Source of the DNA: Labia minor
Lineage: Eukaryota; Arthropoda; Insecta; Dermaptera; Spongiphoridae
Length of the DNA stretch: 64,000 nt
Direction: 5' to 3'
Assembly (NCBI GenBank): GCA_963082975.1
Contig: OY720350.1
Coordinates: 46,454,734 to 46,518,733 of the forward strand
Every line of letters begins with the position of its first letter. Position 1 is the first letter of the stretch. Positions 11,293 to 23,080 of this stretch are shown here, one piece after another. Both the position numbers and the translations under genes were made by a program. The notes beneath the pieces are model-generated. The model was given only the letters and a program-made list of their open reading frames with translations. It ran no database searches and had not been told where the DNA came from.

Positions 11293-12327
11293 CTAGCTGA
11301 TCAGAGCGCCTTCGGCGCTCTTCACACCTAGACGGGGGCTCCGCCCCCTGTACCCCCCCGAGTGTCCCTATTCTGAGCTATAACCATCTAACTCCTACCC
11401 TAACCTATCTCTCTCACGTTCCTTCCTACATTGTCCACCCTGTTCACAATTGGTCTTCCAAACGGACGTTTTCAATCGAACTCCCACCAATATATTTTCC
11501 TCTCCCATGCTAACCATGTGCCCTGTCGGCCCCAGCCTTCTCTATTTTATGACCTATAATTTAATAATTTTGATCCCCTTTGATAATAATTAACCGATTG
11601 CAACCTCGATTTAAATTCTTTGCAAATATTATTCTCTCTGATACTAATTATTTTGTCTTATCACTATTAATTTCAAACCCCATCAATTTTCCTGCCTCGA
11701 TTAATTTTTTTATGCTACTTTAAATGTTATTAATTTATTTAAAAAAAAATCAGAGTAAACAAAATAAAAATAAAATATAAAATTAGCATAACACTAAACT
11801 ACTATAAAAATAATATTAAAAAATATATTATATATTAAAATCTTACGTGAAAATCCAATTATGAGATCAAATTTTCTTAATTAAAATAATTTACTCACAT
11901 AATCTTAAAAATTAATAGTATTAAATTATAGCCGTAATGTGAATGTTTTCAAAGTTTAAAAGGCCAATAAGATCAATTGAGATATTGTAAATATCAATAG
12001 ATATATAAAAAGATTTTTATCTGCACATTGCTCAGAATTTAAATTACCGCCAAATTATCGCCACCAGCGCCTCTATGATCTAGTATGGTAACTAAACTAT
12101 TTTTAATTAATATTCTTTATAATTTTTTTAAAATTTTTCTAATTAAAAAATCGAAAATCGGGCTTCGAGGTCTGGTGGCCAGCCCCTTTGTGCTTCCGTG
12201 TAAAAAATTCCAGGTCCCTGCGTGCGATAGTTTTTGCTGGAGAGCTCGGTCAAACAAACAGTCAGACAAACAGTCAGACAAACAGACAGACAAACAGACA
12301 CATTACACTTGCTTTTATTATTATAGA
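11293..12327 (-). mobile_element. complete non-autonomous Helitron (1.03 kb) with captured LINE RT tail
   Basis: On the minus strand it begins A|TCTATAATAATAAAAGCAAG and ends in the GC hairpin GAGCGCCGAAGGCGCTC, then TGATCAGCTAG|T. These are the classical Helitron ends (5' TC, 3' hairpin plus CTAG, A|T target). Inside, in order, are an ACAG/ACAA microsatellite, a CACGCAGGGACCTGG block, an AT-rich module (about 11712-11910), and LINE sequence in Helitron sense: GFEINSDK-type words, MVSMGEENILVG, then a VDNV-type tail. It encodes no Rep-helicase, so it must have moved with proteins made elsewhere. Confidence 0.85.
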
Positions 12328-13234
12328 TATATATATAAATCAAAATAATATAATATATCTTAATATTCATTTTTAATATTCTAAATCCGATTGAAATGAT
12401 TATCCATCATTTAGTGACAAAATCGAAAAATAATATTTTTTTCGAAATTAAATTGAGTTATTTATCGTTTAATGAAATTCAATAATAACAAAATCTACCA
12501 TTCGTATTATTAAATTGAGAGAAAAAATTCCAATAGATCAGTGAAGCGATTTTTTTTTTTGTCTTATTAGCATATAATTGAGAAAATAGCAATTGTATTG
12601 TCGACGCAAACCATTTTTTAAATATAAAATATAAAAAAAATTGATTTTTACTTTTAATAATAGTCAATTCGAAAATATTGCAATAAAGAAGGTTGGAAAA
12701 AACAAGGTTGCTGTTCCCGTGATATTAAGAGTGTTGAATAAATTTTTTCAATATTAGAATCAATAGGCGAGTAGGAAAAAAATTATTTTTATGATTAAGA
12801 AAAACATTTCTGACCATTTGACATTCTATAATATCAATAAATGTAAAAATATTTCAATTAAAATGTTTCAAACTTAGTTTTTGGCGAGTATATCGTATAA
12901 ATGTTAAGAATAGAATTTTATTAAATTAATAAGCGAAGATAAAAAAAAACCCTCATTATTATTACTTTAGTTAGAGAGAATTTAATTAAAAAAAAGCCAT
13001 CTAGGAATGTGAATATTTTTTTTTAAATTAGAATACTACATATTTATTGTAATTCTTGATGATGAAATTAATTTTTAATATAAATTATGTTCTAGAGATA
13101 ATTAAGACGCATAGAAATAATGCAAACATTTTTTTCAAAAATTCTAAATTTACTATTGTCACTACTCATATTCATAAAATAATATTGTCAAATGTGGTGG
13201 TTATATACTAAGTATTGTAATTCTATGTACTTTT
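12328..13234. other. AT-rich sequence, nothing recognised
   Basis: No gene or family repeat recognised. Short open frames are low complexity. Confidence 0.45.
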
Positions 13235-13827
13235 TACTATCTCTTAAGAGATAGTATTGCGTTGACGAAAATTTTCGATGTTGAGATTTTGATGTTTTTA
13301 TACGTTTTGAAGGTTCCTGAATCATTTTCACTAAGGAGGAGAAAAATGTCTGTGTGTGTGTAGACAAGATTACGCAAAAACGGTTGAGATAGAAAAATGA
13401 ACTTTGGTATACGGGCATTATTCAAAATTCGTAGTTTTCTATTAACTTTTGAGAAATATACCTCAACCGGAAGAGGGTCATTACCTACAACGTTTTGATT
13501 TGTTTTCCTCTAAAGTGACCGTAAAAAAAAGATATATGTTTGATAGTTTTTCTCATGATTAAAAATTGTATAAAACTGCTATATATAGAATTTCAGCTTG
13601 ATTGAATCGCTGAAAGTAGCAGAATTAATTTTTTAATACTGCAAATCTCACGCTCCAACACGTGACGTGATACCATCAACAAAGAGCCAAACATACGCTG
13701 GTTTAGTAAACATTATTTATTAATCTTAATTTATAATTTATAATTAATTAAATTTAATTTAAATATAATATATTATGTTATTTAATCCAATTCAAATTGC
13801 GAGATAGTCGAGTGGAGACACTCCAGA
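13235..13827 (-). mobile_element. family A element, copy A4
   Basis: Complete. The terminal hairpin loop differs (TACTATCTCTTAAGAGATAG), yet the stem is preserved, a compensated change that argues for selection on the hairpin. The other end is intact. Confidence 0.8.
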
Positions 13828-13889
13828 TTTTTAGTATTAGAGATTTACTGATTTAAAATTATAATATATTATGTTATTTTAGTATTTAT

Positions 13890-13988
13890 TAATTATTAAT
13901 TAATTTTAATTTATAATTAATTAAATTTAATTTATATATGATATATGTTAATTAATCCATTTCAAATTTGCGAGTGGAGACACTCCAG
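13890..13988 (-). repeat. family A solo 5' end
   Basis: Only the AT-rich shoulder and the GCGAGTGGAGACACTCCAG end are present, with the subterminal repeat deleted. It lies directly beyond A4 in the same orientation, as if from a tandem or truncated insertion. Confidence 0.65.
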
Positions 13989-14910
13989 CTTATTATTAAT
14001 AATTAATTAATATGGAAATTTATATTATTTATTATCACAAATGAGCTTTATTTATAATATTAAATTGAAATTTATTTTAAAATTATTTTTCAAAAAATAT
14101 GAGAAATTTTTTCTTTCATTTTAAATATTTCAATTATAGATTCTCCAAATTTTTATTAATATTTATCATAAAGAATTTTTAATTATTTGAAAAGGTGATC
14201 GTATAGATAGAAAATTTTACTTAATATATATATAACAATTTTATATTACTTAACCAAGGGCAACTGCGAGCTTTGATGCCTAACTAAAAGATCTAGATAA
14301 TATTTTTATCAAATTATATCTTTTTTTGTTTTTATTTTATTTATCTTAGAATAAATTTCAATCCCAGATAAAATTTTTCCTCAATTGACCATCTCAACTA
14401 ATTTTTTCTCTAGATCAGTTAAATTTTATATAAATCCATGACATAAAAAAATATAAATGAATTTTACTAAAAAAAATTTTTAATATTAATTTTAATTTGA
14501 CAAATATTAAGAGCGACCTTTTAATTTATAAGAATTCAATTATTACTAATAATAATTCTTTAAATTATTATTCAGATATTAAAATACCTTCTCTCTTGAC
14601 AATTAAAGAATAAAAATTTATAAAATTTATTGATTGATATTGCTAAAAATAAATAAAGTCGGAAGTAATTATTATAATTAAATTGGAAATGGAGGGTGAA
14701 GTGAAAAATAAGTTTTCTAATTCAAATTAATATCAATTTTACTTTTATTGATAAAATTGCTATATATATAATTATTTCTTTTTAGAACGTTTTTTTATAT
14801 TAATTTTCAATTTATAAAAGTACTTAAATATCGAAAAAAATTATTTATATTTATAAAAAATTATTTGGTATGTCTATATTATATTTACGGATATAAAATA
14901 ATATAACTTT
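13989..14910. other. AT-rich sequence, nothing recognised
   Basis: About 0.9 kb without recognisable genes or repeats. Confidence 0.45.
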
Positions 14911-15519
14911 TACTATCTCGCCAGAGATAGTATTGTGATCACGAAAATTTTGGTTGTTGAGATTGTGATGTTTTTATACGTTTATAAGGTTCGTGAATCA
15001 TTTTTACTAAGGTTGAGAAAAATGTCTGTCTGTGTGTGTGTGTGTATGTATGTAACCAAGAAAACGCAAAAACGGTTGGAGCTAGAATGAGGAAATTTGA
15101 TACATGGGCATTATTCAAAATTCGTAGTTTTTTTTCAACTTTTGAGAAATGTAGCTCAACCGGAAGAGGGTCATTACCTACAACGTTTTGATTTTTTTTT
15201 CTAAAGTGACCGTAAAAATATAGATATATGTTTGATAATTTTTCACATCATTAATAATTGTATAAAACTGCTATATATAGAATTTCAGCTTGATTGAATT
15301 GCTGAAAGTACCAGAATTAATTTTTTAACACTGCAAATCTCACGCGCCAACAAGTGACGTGGTGCCATCAACAAAGAAACAAACATGCGCTGGTTTAATA
15401 AATATTATTTATTCATTTTAATTTATAATTTATAATTAATTAAATTTAATTTAAATATAATATATTATGTTATTTAATCCAATTCAAATTTGCGAGATAG
15501 TCGAGCGGAGACACTCCAG
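14911..15519 (-). mobile_element. family A element, copy A5
   Basis: Complete. It lies 240 bp from the GC-rich candidate exon at 15756-16090 and faces copy A6 (plus) on the other side of it. Confidence 0.8.
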
Positions 15520-15755
15520 CTTTTTTAAGTTTTATATTTTAAAGTAATTTAGTTTTTTTTTTTGCATTTTTTAAAAATTTTATTTTCTAAAAGTTATCCT
15601 ATCTTTGATTTATTATGTAATTTCATTTCTTAAGACTAAGTTGTCAGTTAAGTAGCGATGGTAAGTGTATGGCGCGGCGTTGAGGAGGGGGGGGGGTGCG
15701 AGAAGAGAATGCGAATGTCATCTATGATGACAGTTGACAGGATCATGTCACTTAC

Positions 15756-16090
15756 CGAGCATGGGTGCGAGGGGTTGTGCTTCGTCGGCATCACAGTCGT
15801 CGCACCAGTCCGTGTATGCGTAGGCGGGCTCCGGCGGGGAGGCTGGACCGATTCTCGTGTAATGCACGAGGGATCTGGCATGAGCCCCGCCGGATCCCGC
15901 GATGGACCGGATCCCGAACGGCTCCATGACCGGAATGGTTCCGGGTCCGGAAAGCGACTGACTGCCGCGGCTTTGGCGCTTCTGCCCCTTCGAACAGGCC
16001 GAATGGAGGGGAGCTAGTAGGTGCCACCTGGTGCAGGGCGTTCATCCCCCCTGCTTTCACTCGCAGTTGCCACGGCACCGATGCATCCAC
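15756..16090 (-). CDS. candidate host exon in a GC-rich island, product unknown
   Basis: The minus strand shows a 3' splice site (pyrimidine-rich tract, TTTATGTTGCAG|GTGG) and a 5' splice site (GCTCG|GTAAGTGA) bounding 335 nt of GC-rich, CpG-containing DNA in an AT-rich region. One frame contains ATGG at 15927 with G at -3. It reads MEPFGIRSIAGSGG, then YTRIGPASPPEPAYAY and TDWCDDCDADEAQPLA straight through to the donor (57 codons plus 1 nt). The frame entered in phase 0 at the acceptor is open for 99 codons (VDASVPWQLRVKAGGMNALH onward) but ends at TGA at 15791, before the donor. Either the exon contains the start codon, or the long frame is a terminal exon, or there is an indel. Not recognised. 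All plus-strand frames here look like shadows. Confidence 0.45.
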
Positions 16091-16461
16091 CTGCAACATA
16101 AACAGATCAACGGAGAAAGAGTTCCAAAACATCCTTATGAAAAAATATCTCCTCCCCCCCCACTCCCCGGCCCGCTAAGAATAGTTTTCAAAACAAATTA
16201 CATTGATTGATAAAATTTTAATAAATAATATCATTATTAGCAATTTTTCATTATGTATTATTATATTGTGTATTGTATTATTAGCAACTTTTGGGAAATT
16301 TTCCCTTCAAAAAATATATATCAAAGATTAATTAAATAAAATTGAAACAAAAAAATTAATAAATAATAAATAAATTAATAAATTCATATTTTAATTTTTT
16401 TATATTATCATTATTCAATGGAATAAACAGTTTTTTTGATTTATTAATTTAATAGAAAAAA
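16091..16461. other. putative intron sequence
   Basis: C-rich patch at 16150-16175, otherwise AT-rich. Nothing else recognised. Confidence 0.4.
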
Positions 16462-17050
16462 TCTGGAGTGTCTCCACTAGACTATCTCGCAATTTTAATT
16501 GGATTAAATAACATATATTATATTTAATTAATTATAAATTATAAATTATAATAAATTATAACAATATTTATTAAACCAGCTCGTGTTTTGCTCTTTGTTG
16601 AATCACCAAGTCACGTGCTAGCGCGGGATTGCCATTCAACGTGTTAAAAAATTTCGGCGTACTTTCGGCGATTCAATCGAGTTTAAATTCTATATATAGC
16701 AGTTTTATACAATATTTAGTCATATGAAAAACTATCAAACATATATCTTTATTTTTACCGTCAGTTTAGAGGAATAAAAATGAAACGAATGTGTGTGTGT
16801 GTGTGAGCTACATTTCTCAAAAGTCAATAGAAAACTACGAATTTTGAATAATGCTTGTGTACCAAATTTCATTATTCTAGCTCAAACCGTTTTTGCGTAA
16901 TCTTGTCTACAATCACATATGCACACACACTTACATACACACATAGACACATACACCAACATTTTTCTCAACCATAGTGAAAATGACTCATGGACCTTCA
17001 AAACGTATAAAAACATCAAAATCTCGACATCGAAAATTTGCGAGATAGTA
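16462..17050 (+). mobile_element. family A element, copy A6
   Basis: Plus-oriented. TCTGGAGTGTCTCC end at 16462, and GCGAGATAGTA at 17050. The terminal hairpin has lost its first arm (CGAAAATTTGCGAGATAG), so this copy is damaged at the 3' end. A second (TG)n lies at 16791-16804. Confidence 0.75.
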
Positions 17051-17196
17051 AAAATTAATTCTATACAATTATAATATTTAAAAGTATGCCTTTTTTATTT
17101 TTTTCATTATAGCCACAAGTATATTTGAAAAAATGAAATAATATGCTCATAAAACCTTTCAATGGATAGTAATAAAATATTTTTAATATTTAAAAT

Positions 17197-17333
17197 TTTC
17201 TAATATATATTATTATTATTTTTACTTATATTACATGATAAGTGTATTATTATTATTTTCTAATATTTCTAATATATATTATTATATTATTTTTACTTAT
17301 ATTACATGATAAGTGTATTATTATTATTATTAA
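17197..17333. repeat. tandem duplication, about 71-bp unit
   Basis: TTTTACTTATATTACATGAT followed by AAGTGTATTATTATT occurs twice, 71 bp apart. Confidence 0.85.
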
Positions 17334-17671
17334 TAATCCCATCAAAGAACATAGAGCCATTTTAGTTGGGACACAGCCGGACTATCAAACTGTATTTTGA
17401 CGAATCCTATTTGGCCTACACATCTCCATTGAATCCTTCGTATAGAAAACAATATTATTGAAATTGAAAACGTAACCAGTCGTTGGTTACCCTCGACGAA
17501 TAAATAAATAATATCACAGAATATGAGAAAATTGTTAACTGGCACTCGTTTAATTTGAAACAAATTAATAAATAAATATGGAATAAAACGATAGTTTTAT
17601 AAATTATTTCTATTTTCAAATTAAATTAAAGAAATTGAAGTTTGTTAAACAATAGGATTAATTGGAAAAAA
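17334..17671. other. unassigned sequence
   Basis: A 73-codon minus frame at 17342-17563 has no recognisable motif. No repeat identified. Confidence 0.35.
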
Positions 17672-18123
17672 TCTGGAGTGTCTCCACTCGACTATCTCGC
17701 ATATTTGAATTGGATTAAATAACATATATTACATTTAAATTAAAATTAATAAATTATAAATTAATAAATAACATTTATTAAAACAGCGTGTTTGGCTCTT
17801 TGTTGATGGAACCACATCACGTGCTGGCGCGTGATTTGCAGTGTTAAAAATGTATTCCGGTACTTTCAGTGACTCAATCAAGCTGAAATTCTATATATAG
17901 AAGTTTTATGCAATTTTTAATCATGTGTAAAACTATCAAACATATATCTTTATTTTTTCGGTCACTTTAGAGGAAAAAAAATGAAAACGTGGTAGATAAC
18001 GACCCACTTCTGCATCAGCTACATTCCTCAAAAGTCGATAGAAAACTACGAATTTTGAATAATGCCCGTATACCAAATTTTATGATTCTAGCTCAATCCG
18101 TTTTTGCGTATTCTTGTCTACAT

Positions 18124-18154
<31 letters not shown>

Positions 18155-18275
18155 CAGACATTTTTCTCAACCTTGTTAGTGAAAATGACTCAGGGACCTT
18201 CAAAACGAATAAAAACATCAAAATCTCGACATCGAAAATTTTCGTGATCGCAATATTATCTATGGCGAGATAGTA
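17672..18275 (+). mobile_element. family A element, copy A7
   Basis: Complete, with CA then GA microsatellites at 18121-18154. The terminal stem is CTATCTatggCGAGATAG. Confidence 0.8.
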
Positions 18276-18327
18276 ATGATCCACATTACTTGGAGTAGGT
18301 TGGCCCTATTTATAAAATGCACCATTA

Positions 18328-18861
18328 GGCCCGATTCACACACAAGTGGCGTATGGCACTGGCGTGGTTCTGGCGTGGAACAGGTTTGTTAATGTAATTG
18401 CATTAGCTTATGACTCAATACCCACAGATATGGCGTGTTGGAGGCGTGGAAAATGGCACGAAGACCACTCCACTCCGACGCGACCGGTGGCTTGTAGGGA
18501 CTTTGCACGCCACTTCTAGACCATTTCATTATTCATTTCAACTTTTTAATCAAATTTTATATTTTGCCAGCATTTAATTATAAAAACGTGTTTTTTGTGC
18601 TAGTTTTTTTATGCTACTTTAAATGTTATTAATTTATTTAAAAAAAAATCAAAGTAAACAAAATAAAAATAAAATATAAAATTAGCATAACACTAAACTA
18701 CTATAAAAATAATATTAAAAAATATATTATATATTAAAATCTTACGTGAAAATCCAATTATGAGATCAAATTTTCTTAATTAAAATAATTTACTCACATA
18801 ATCTTAAGAACCACGCCAGAACCACGCCAGTGCCATACGCCACTTGTGTGTGAATCGGGCC
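18328..18861. mobile_element. PIF/Harbinger-type MITE with 51-bp perfect terminal inverted repeats
   Basis: Begins GGCCCGATTCACACACAAGT and ends with the exact inverse. The inverted repeats are identical for 51 bp, including a doubled GGCGTGG motif. The 3-bp duplication TTA flanks both sides (18325-18327, 18862-18864). GGCCC ends and a TTA target fit Harbinger-type elements. About 205 bp of AT-rich DNA (18602-18806) abutting the right repeat is nearly identical to a module in the Helitrons, but no duplication was seen around it. No transposase. Confidence 0.85.
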
Positions 18862-18864
18862 TTA

Positions 18865-19932
18865 GAGGTACAAGTCACATTATTTGCAATGAAAATTATT
18901 CACTTGTCTATTTAATAATATCTTTTATCTTTTATTATCATAGTATCAATGTTTTATATACTTCTTTTGAAGGTAAAATTCATTTCAGAATAAATAAATT
19001 AATAAAAAAATTGAAAATACTAATAATCAAAAATAAGTTAACCAATATAATAGAAAAATTTATAAAAACCTGTAATTTTGCAAAACCTCGTATTAATAAC
19101 ATTGCATAAAGTAAGTCAATAACATCGTGTATGTATTTTTATATTCGAAAAATTCAATTATTTTACAAAAAGAACAGAAAATATCTTAATAAATTTCATA
19201 GATTTTTTTTTATCTTAACATTCCATAAAAATATTATTTTTACTGTTTTTTATACTAAAATATTCCTTTAAGCGAGGTGAAAATGCGCGTTCAAGCCTTA
19301 TAATTCACATATTATTTATTCTGATGATCAAAAGGGAATTTCTTCAAGTGGAGAATAGAACAACGATAATAAACTTAAAAACTTGAAAATTAAAAAAAAA
19401 AAGTGATATTGTAAGTAGATGAACATAATGAAATTCTAATATTATTTTTCAACTATAAAACTTACTTTTTTACAAAGCAAATTTAATAAATAATAAAACC
19501 TATGATTGCTAATAATACAAATATAAGTATATATGAATTTAGTGGAAATTATGTAAAACATAACCCGAGGCACGCGATTTACAAAATAATACAGAAGGCC
19601 ACGAACACTAAATTTATGTAATATATACTATCAAGTTTTCCTTTTAATTCAAGCGATATTCCTAAACAATTTTAATATAATAAATTCTTTATAAAAGTAT
19701 TTAATAGCAAAGAAATGTGAACAAAGACTTATAAATCAATATTTAAATTTCATATCAATTTGTATAGGAGATTTACATTTTATTATTTGTGCATAAATAT
19801 ATATTTAATATATAGTATATATTTAGAATATATATATATATATATAAAATTGTATAGATATGAAAAATAAAGGTATATTTTCACTTGTTTTAAAAATACT
19901 AAAGGGGTTTCTAATAAATATTTATTTATAAA
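18865..19932. other. AT-rich sequence, nothing recognised
   Basis: An 87-codon plus frame at 18846-19109 crosses the MITE boundary and is Lys/Asn/Ile-rich, so it is judged chance. No other feature. Confidence 0.4.
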
Positions 19933-19940
19933 TAGTAAAT

Positions 19941-20179
19941 CAGTGATTCCCCGGGAAACCTCAAAATACATTGAAATTAGATATTTTATATTATTCCAAA
20001 GAAAATAGTAAGTATAAGTTTTTAATTTTTCGATGTTAAATGGGTAATCGCTTTTAAAAAAGGCAAGTTTGCAATTTTTCAATTCAAAAATTTTGAAAAA
20101 AATCTGATGTATTGAGGGTGCCGTGTAAATAATCCGATTATTTAGGGAGCCGCAAGCCGGAAAAGATTGGGAATCTTTG
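19941..20179. mobile_element. hAT-type MITE, 239 bp
   Basis: Ends CAGTGATTCCCCGGG and ATTGGGAATCTTTG, with a perfect 8-bp duplication TAGTAAAT (19933-19940 and 20180-20187). The 139-codon minus frame across it is accidental. Confidence 0.85.
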
Positions 20180-20755
20180 TAGTAAATAAATAAATTTAAC
20201 ACCGGTTGTAAGGTTGCATATCTTCAAGGGGCCTAAATAAATTGAAATTAGCTTATTGATATTATAACATTGTTAACAAATATTAATATTCTATTAATAT
20301 TCATTATTTTAATATTCTTCTGTTACTCTAGGTTCTCTTTTATTTATTGATAAGTGACATGGTTTCACATTCAGAAACATAAAACATATATATTATATCT
20401 ATATATATAAAGGAGAAAGTTTGTATATATGTAATTTGTTTATTTTTTTGCTGTCATAGAAACAAAAAAAAAGAAATTTCTTACTTAATTTGACAATTCT
20501 TTTTTTAAAATGTTCGTTGAAGTCCAAGGATGGTTTTTACGGCGAGAAAAAATCGAATAATTGCCGGGAAAACCCTAAAAACGGCCCTTTTTCCTATACA
20601 TATTTTTCAATATTATGTAATATGTAATTACTAATTGATAAAAATAATAGCTGATAATTATTATGCAGTAAAGGGGTTTATCTCATCAAAACTATTATCA
20701 AAGAGGATCAAAATTGAAATATATAGAACAATTATTTTTCATGTTGATCGATGAC

Positions 20756-20889
20756 TAGGGTGACCATATTTCGAAAACACCAAACCGGGATAAACGGTTT
20801 ACCTTTTTTTTAGAACTAAATTGAAAAAATTTTGAAAAAAGTCCTACACTGGGCCAGAGCACCTAAAAACGGGACGTTTGGTCACCCTA
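20756..20889. mobile_element. 134-bp MITE nested in LINE sequence
   Basis: Inverted ends TAGGGTGACCA / TGGTCACCCTA and a perfect 8-bp duplication TCGATGAC (20748-20755, 20890-20897). The 8-bp target fits hAT. The inner words TTTCGAAAACACCAAACCGG recur in the element at 23404. Confidence 0.88.
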
Positions 20890-20892
20890 TCG

Positions 20893-21250
20893 ATGACCCT
20901 GGGAGATGAGAGCAGATTTAGAGTATTTGTGGAGTATTGTTTGCAGCATTTATAGGCCAAAGGAAGATGAAGCCACAGGGGATGGCATAACGAGGAATTG
21001 TATGATCTCCAGATATAGTTAAGGCTGAGATGGGAAGGGGACGTGGTTGGAATGGGAGAAGCTAGAAATTGGGAGAAACCGATTGGGAAACATCCGGTGG
21101 AAGACCAAAGATCAAGGTGGATGGACAATGAAGGAAAAGGATATGGGAGATATGGGACATGGTAGGATTTGGTTGTAGCTCAGGATAGGGACGCTTAGAG
21201 AAATGAGGATGCTGCGGCTAAGAACTTTCGAAAACTGTAGAGACAGTGAG
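20893..21250 (+). pseudogene. LINE reverse transcriptase tail inside a Helitron
   Basis: TGACCCTGGGAGATGAGAGC and following match 27204-27500 (the ...MTLGDESRFREFENRIL region), but with many frameshifts and deletions. The end (TCAGGATAGGGACGC, then AAGAACTTTCGA) equals the LINE tail at 33640. Confidence 0.75.
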
Positions 21251-21483
21251 TTAGATAAATATAACATACACAATAATAATATATAATTAATTTTCTGATT
21301 AAATTAAAATACATTTTACAAGAAAACAAATAAATGTCTTATCTACTTATACTGATTGAAACAAAATGGATGAAAACCTTTTACATACAGACCTTCAACC
21401 AAATACAATGTATCACTCGGGGGTTGAGGGGCGGAGCCCCCGTCTAGGTGTGAAGAGCGCCGAAGGCGTTCGGAGCAGCTAGT

Positions 21484-21955
21484 AATTATATAAATAACTG
21501 AGGTTCATATAGCTACTACGATGATTTAATATTACCAGTATATTAAAAATATTTAACTTTAATCTTGCTTATTAAAATTAAGATGTTGTTGGTTACCTTG
21601 ATTAAATTTAAAAACCAAGAATAAATTTTGCAGATGAACTAATATATTGAATATTTTCTCGTTTAATTAAAAAATGAACTAGAAAATTTGATATAAATTG
21701 AAATTTAAATCAGTATTTTTATAGTTTAACTACTCTTTTTCAATATCTCACTTTCCCTCCCTTATTATTTCTATTGAAATATCAACAAGTTCCTTTTATG
21801 ACATTTTATTTTAATCAATATCATTATTATTTTATTATTTTGTTTTTATGCGTTTTTTGTTGGACATCCCTTTGCTCTTTCTCCCTTCCATTTTGATGGA
21901 GACTCTAATCCAATACTTCGCTGCATTCATTCTTTATTCATTTCATTTTCAACAG
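21484..21955. other. AT-rich sequence ending in a pyrimidine-rich tract
   Basis: No repeat recognised. The TTCTTTATTCATTTCATTTT tract at 21930-21949 precedes a CAG. Confidence 0.4.
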
Positions 21956-22048
21956 CCAAAAGGGAATACGACCGGGAGACGAGGTCCGTAGATGGCTGGC
22001 AAGGAGCCGAACGGTTTCCACTACATTCATGATGTAGAGAGAATGTGT
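21956..22048 (+). other. weak candidate 5' coding exon
   Basis: A strong acceptor (pyrimidine tract, TTTTCAACAG|CC) is followed by GC-richer sequence. ATGG at 21992 opens MAGKEPNGFHYIHDVERMC, and a GTGAGA donor could follow at 22049. The frame also runs on through a GA repeat to 22180. Unrecognised, and it may be untranslated or chance. Confidence 0.3.
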
Positions 22049-23080
22049 GTGAGAGAGAGAGAGAGAAACAAGAGTTACGACACTCTATCAGAAAAAGTAC
22101 CAATTAAGAATTTTCCTTTAATTTTTGGCTTGAAAACAAGTAACGTAGTTTACCTACATTGCAATAAAAAAAAATATTGAATTGTGGTTGTTAATAAGAA
22201 AAAAAATCGTAAATTTAAATAAAGCTTTTTTTTAATGATTTAATTTATTTTTCTAAATACTAGAACTATGTTTACATAAAATTAATCTATACTTGTGGAA
22301 TATATAAATAATTGATTCTATGGTGTACAATTACCATAAATTGTACAATTTTTTGTTTAAACTGATTTTTATTTAATATTATTTTATAAACCTTAATTGT
22401 AATTTGTAATATATCAAACTTAATTATTTAGAATTTAATTATTTTTGTGATTTTTTTTTTTTATTTTTAATTAATCTAAGTATATATAAATATGATTATA
22501 CGAACAAATATGCCTATATATATTTGGTATACACAAATATATCGAAAAAATCAGATAGAAAAAAGTTTCATATATAAACATGATCCCAGAAGATAAATAC
22601 TCATATATTTATCAAAATTCCCCAAAAAAAAATAAAAAACAAAATTTATTGTGTGAAATTAATGAAAGATGTAATAGTAAAGACAAAAAATCAAATCAAA
22701 TATAGAAAATCATCATGTTAATCGTATAATATGATTAAATATTGTAAATAGATACCTATATAATATAATAAATTAATTAAGGAAGTTATATATTTATATT
22801 GAATGAGTATAGAAAAATCTTTCAATGTTATACATTGAATACGAATAATATAAATTTTCACGATAAAAAACAACTAAGATTATTGAATTAATTTATATTA
22901 TAAAAAGTTTCAATGATATTTATCTGTAAAATATATTTGTATTATATTATTTTTGTATAATAAGGAAGGTATATTTAATTTTTTGCATAGGAAGGTAGAA
23001 AATTATTTTTCGGTAATTATTATATTTATTCTATATTAATATATATATATAAATATATATAATTTCAATAGAAAACTTAC
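22049..23080. other. AT-rich sequence, nothing recognised
   Basis: About 1 kb of AT-rich DNA, with no motifs beyond poly-T tracts. Confidence 0.45.

Larger units (their letters stand above)
20398..21482 (+). mobile_element. Helitron (1.09 kb) carrying a LINE RT tail, with a nested hAT MITE
   Basis: 5' end A|TCTATATATATAAAGGAGAA. 3' end with nested hairpins GGGGGCGGAGCCCCC (imperfect) and GCGCCGAAGGCG, then GAGCAGCTAG|T. Inside are GGGAAAACCCTAAAAACGGC and then the LINE segment ending in VVAAAK-type sequence, in sense orientation. An AACAAAATGGATGAAAACC block before the 3' end is shared with 27620-27650. Confidence 0.82.

Noticed and set aside
15658..16017. 119-codon plus-strand frame in the GC-rich island
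   Set aside because: Starts in a poly-G region and overlaps the minus-strand exon candidate, which has both splice sites. Judged a shadow frame of GC-rich DNA.
19783..20202. Longest open frame of the window (139 codons, minus)
   Set aside because: It runs straight through a hAT MITE with a perfect 8-bp duplication and into AT repeats. Tyr/Ile/Lys-rich, no motif.
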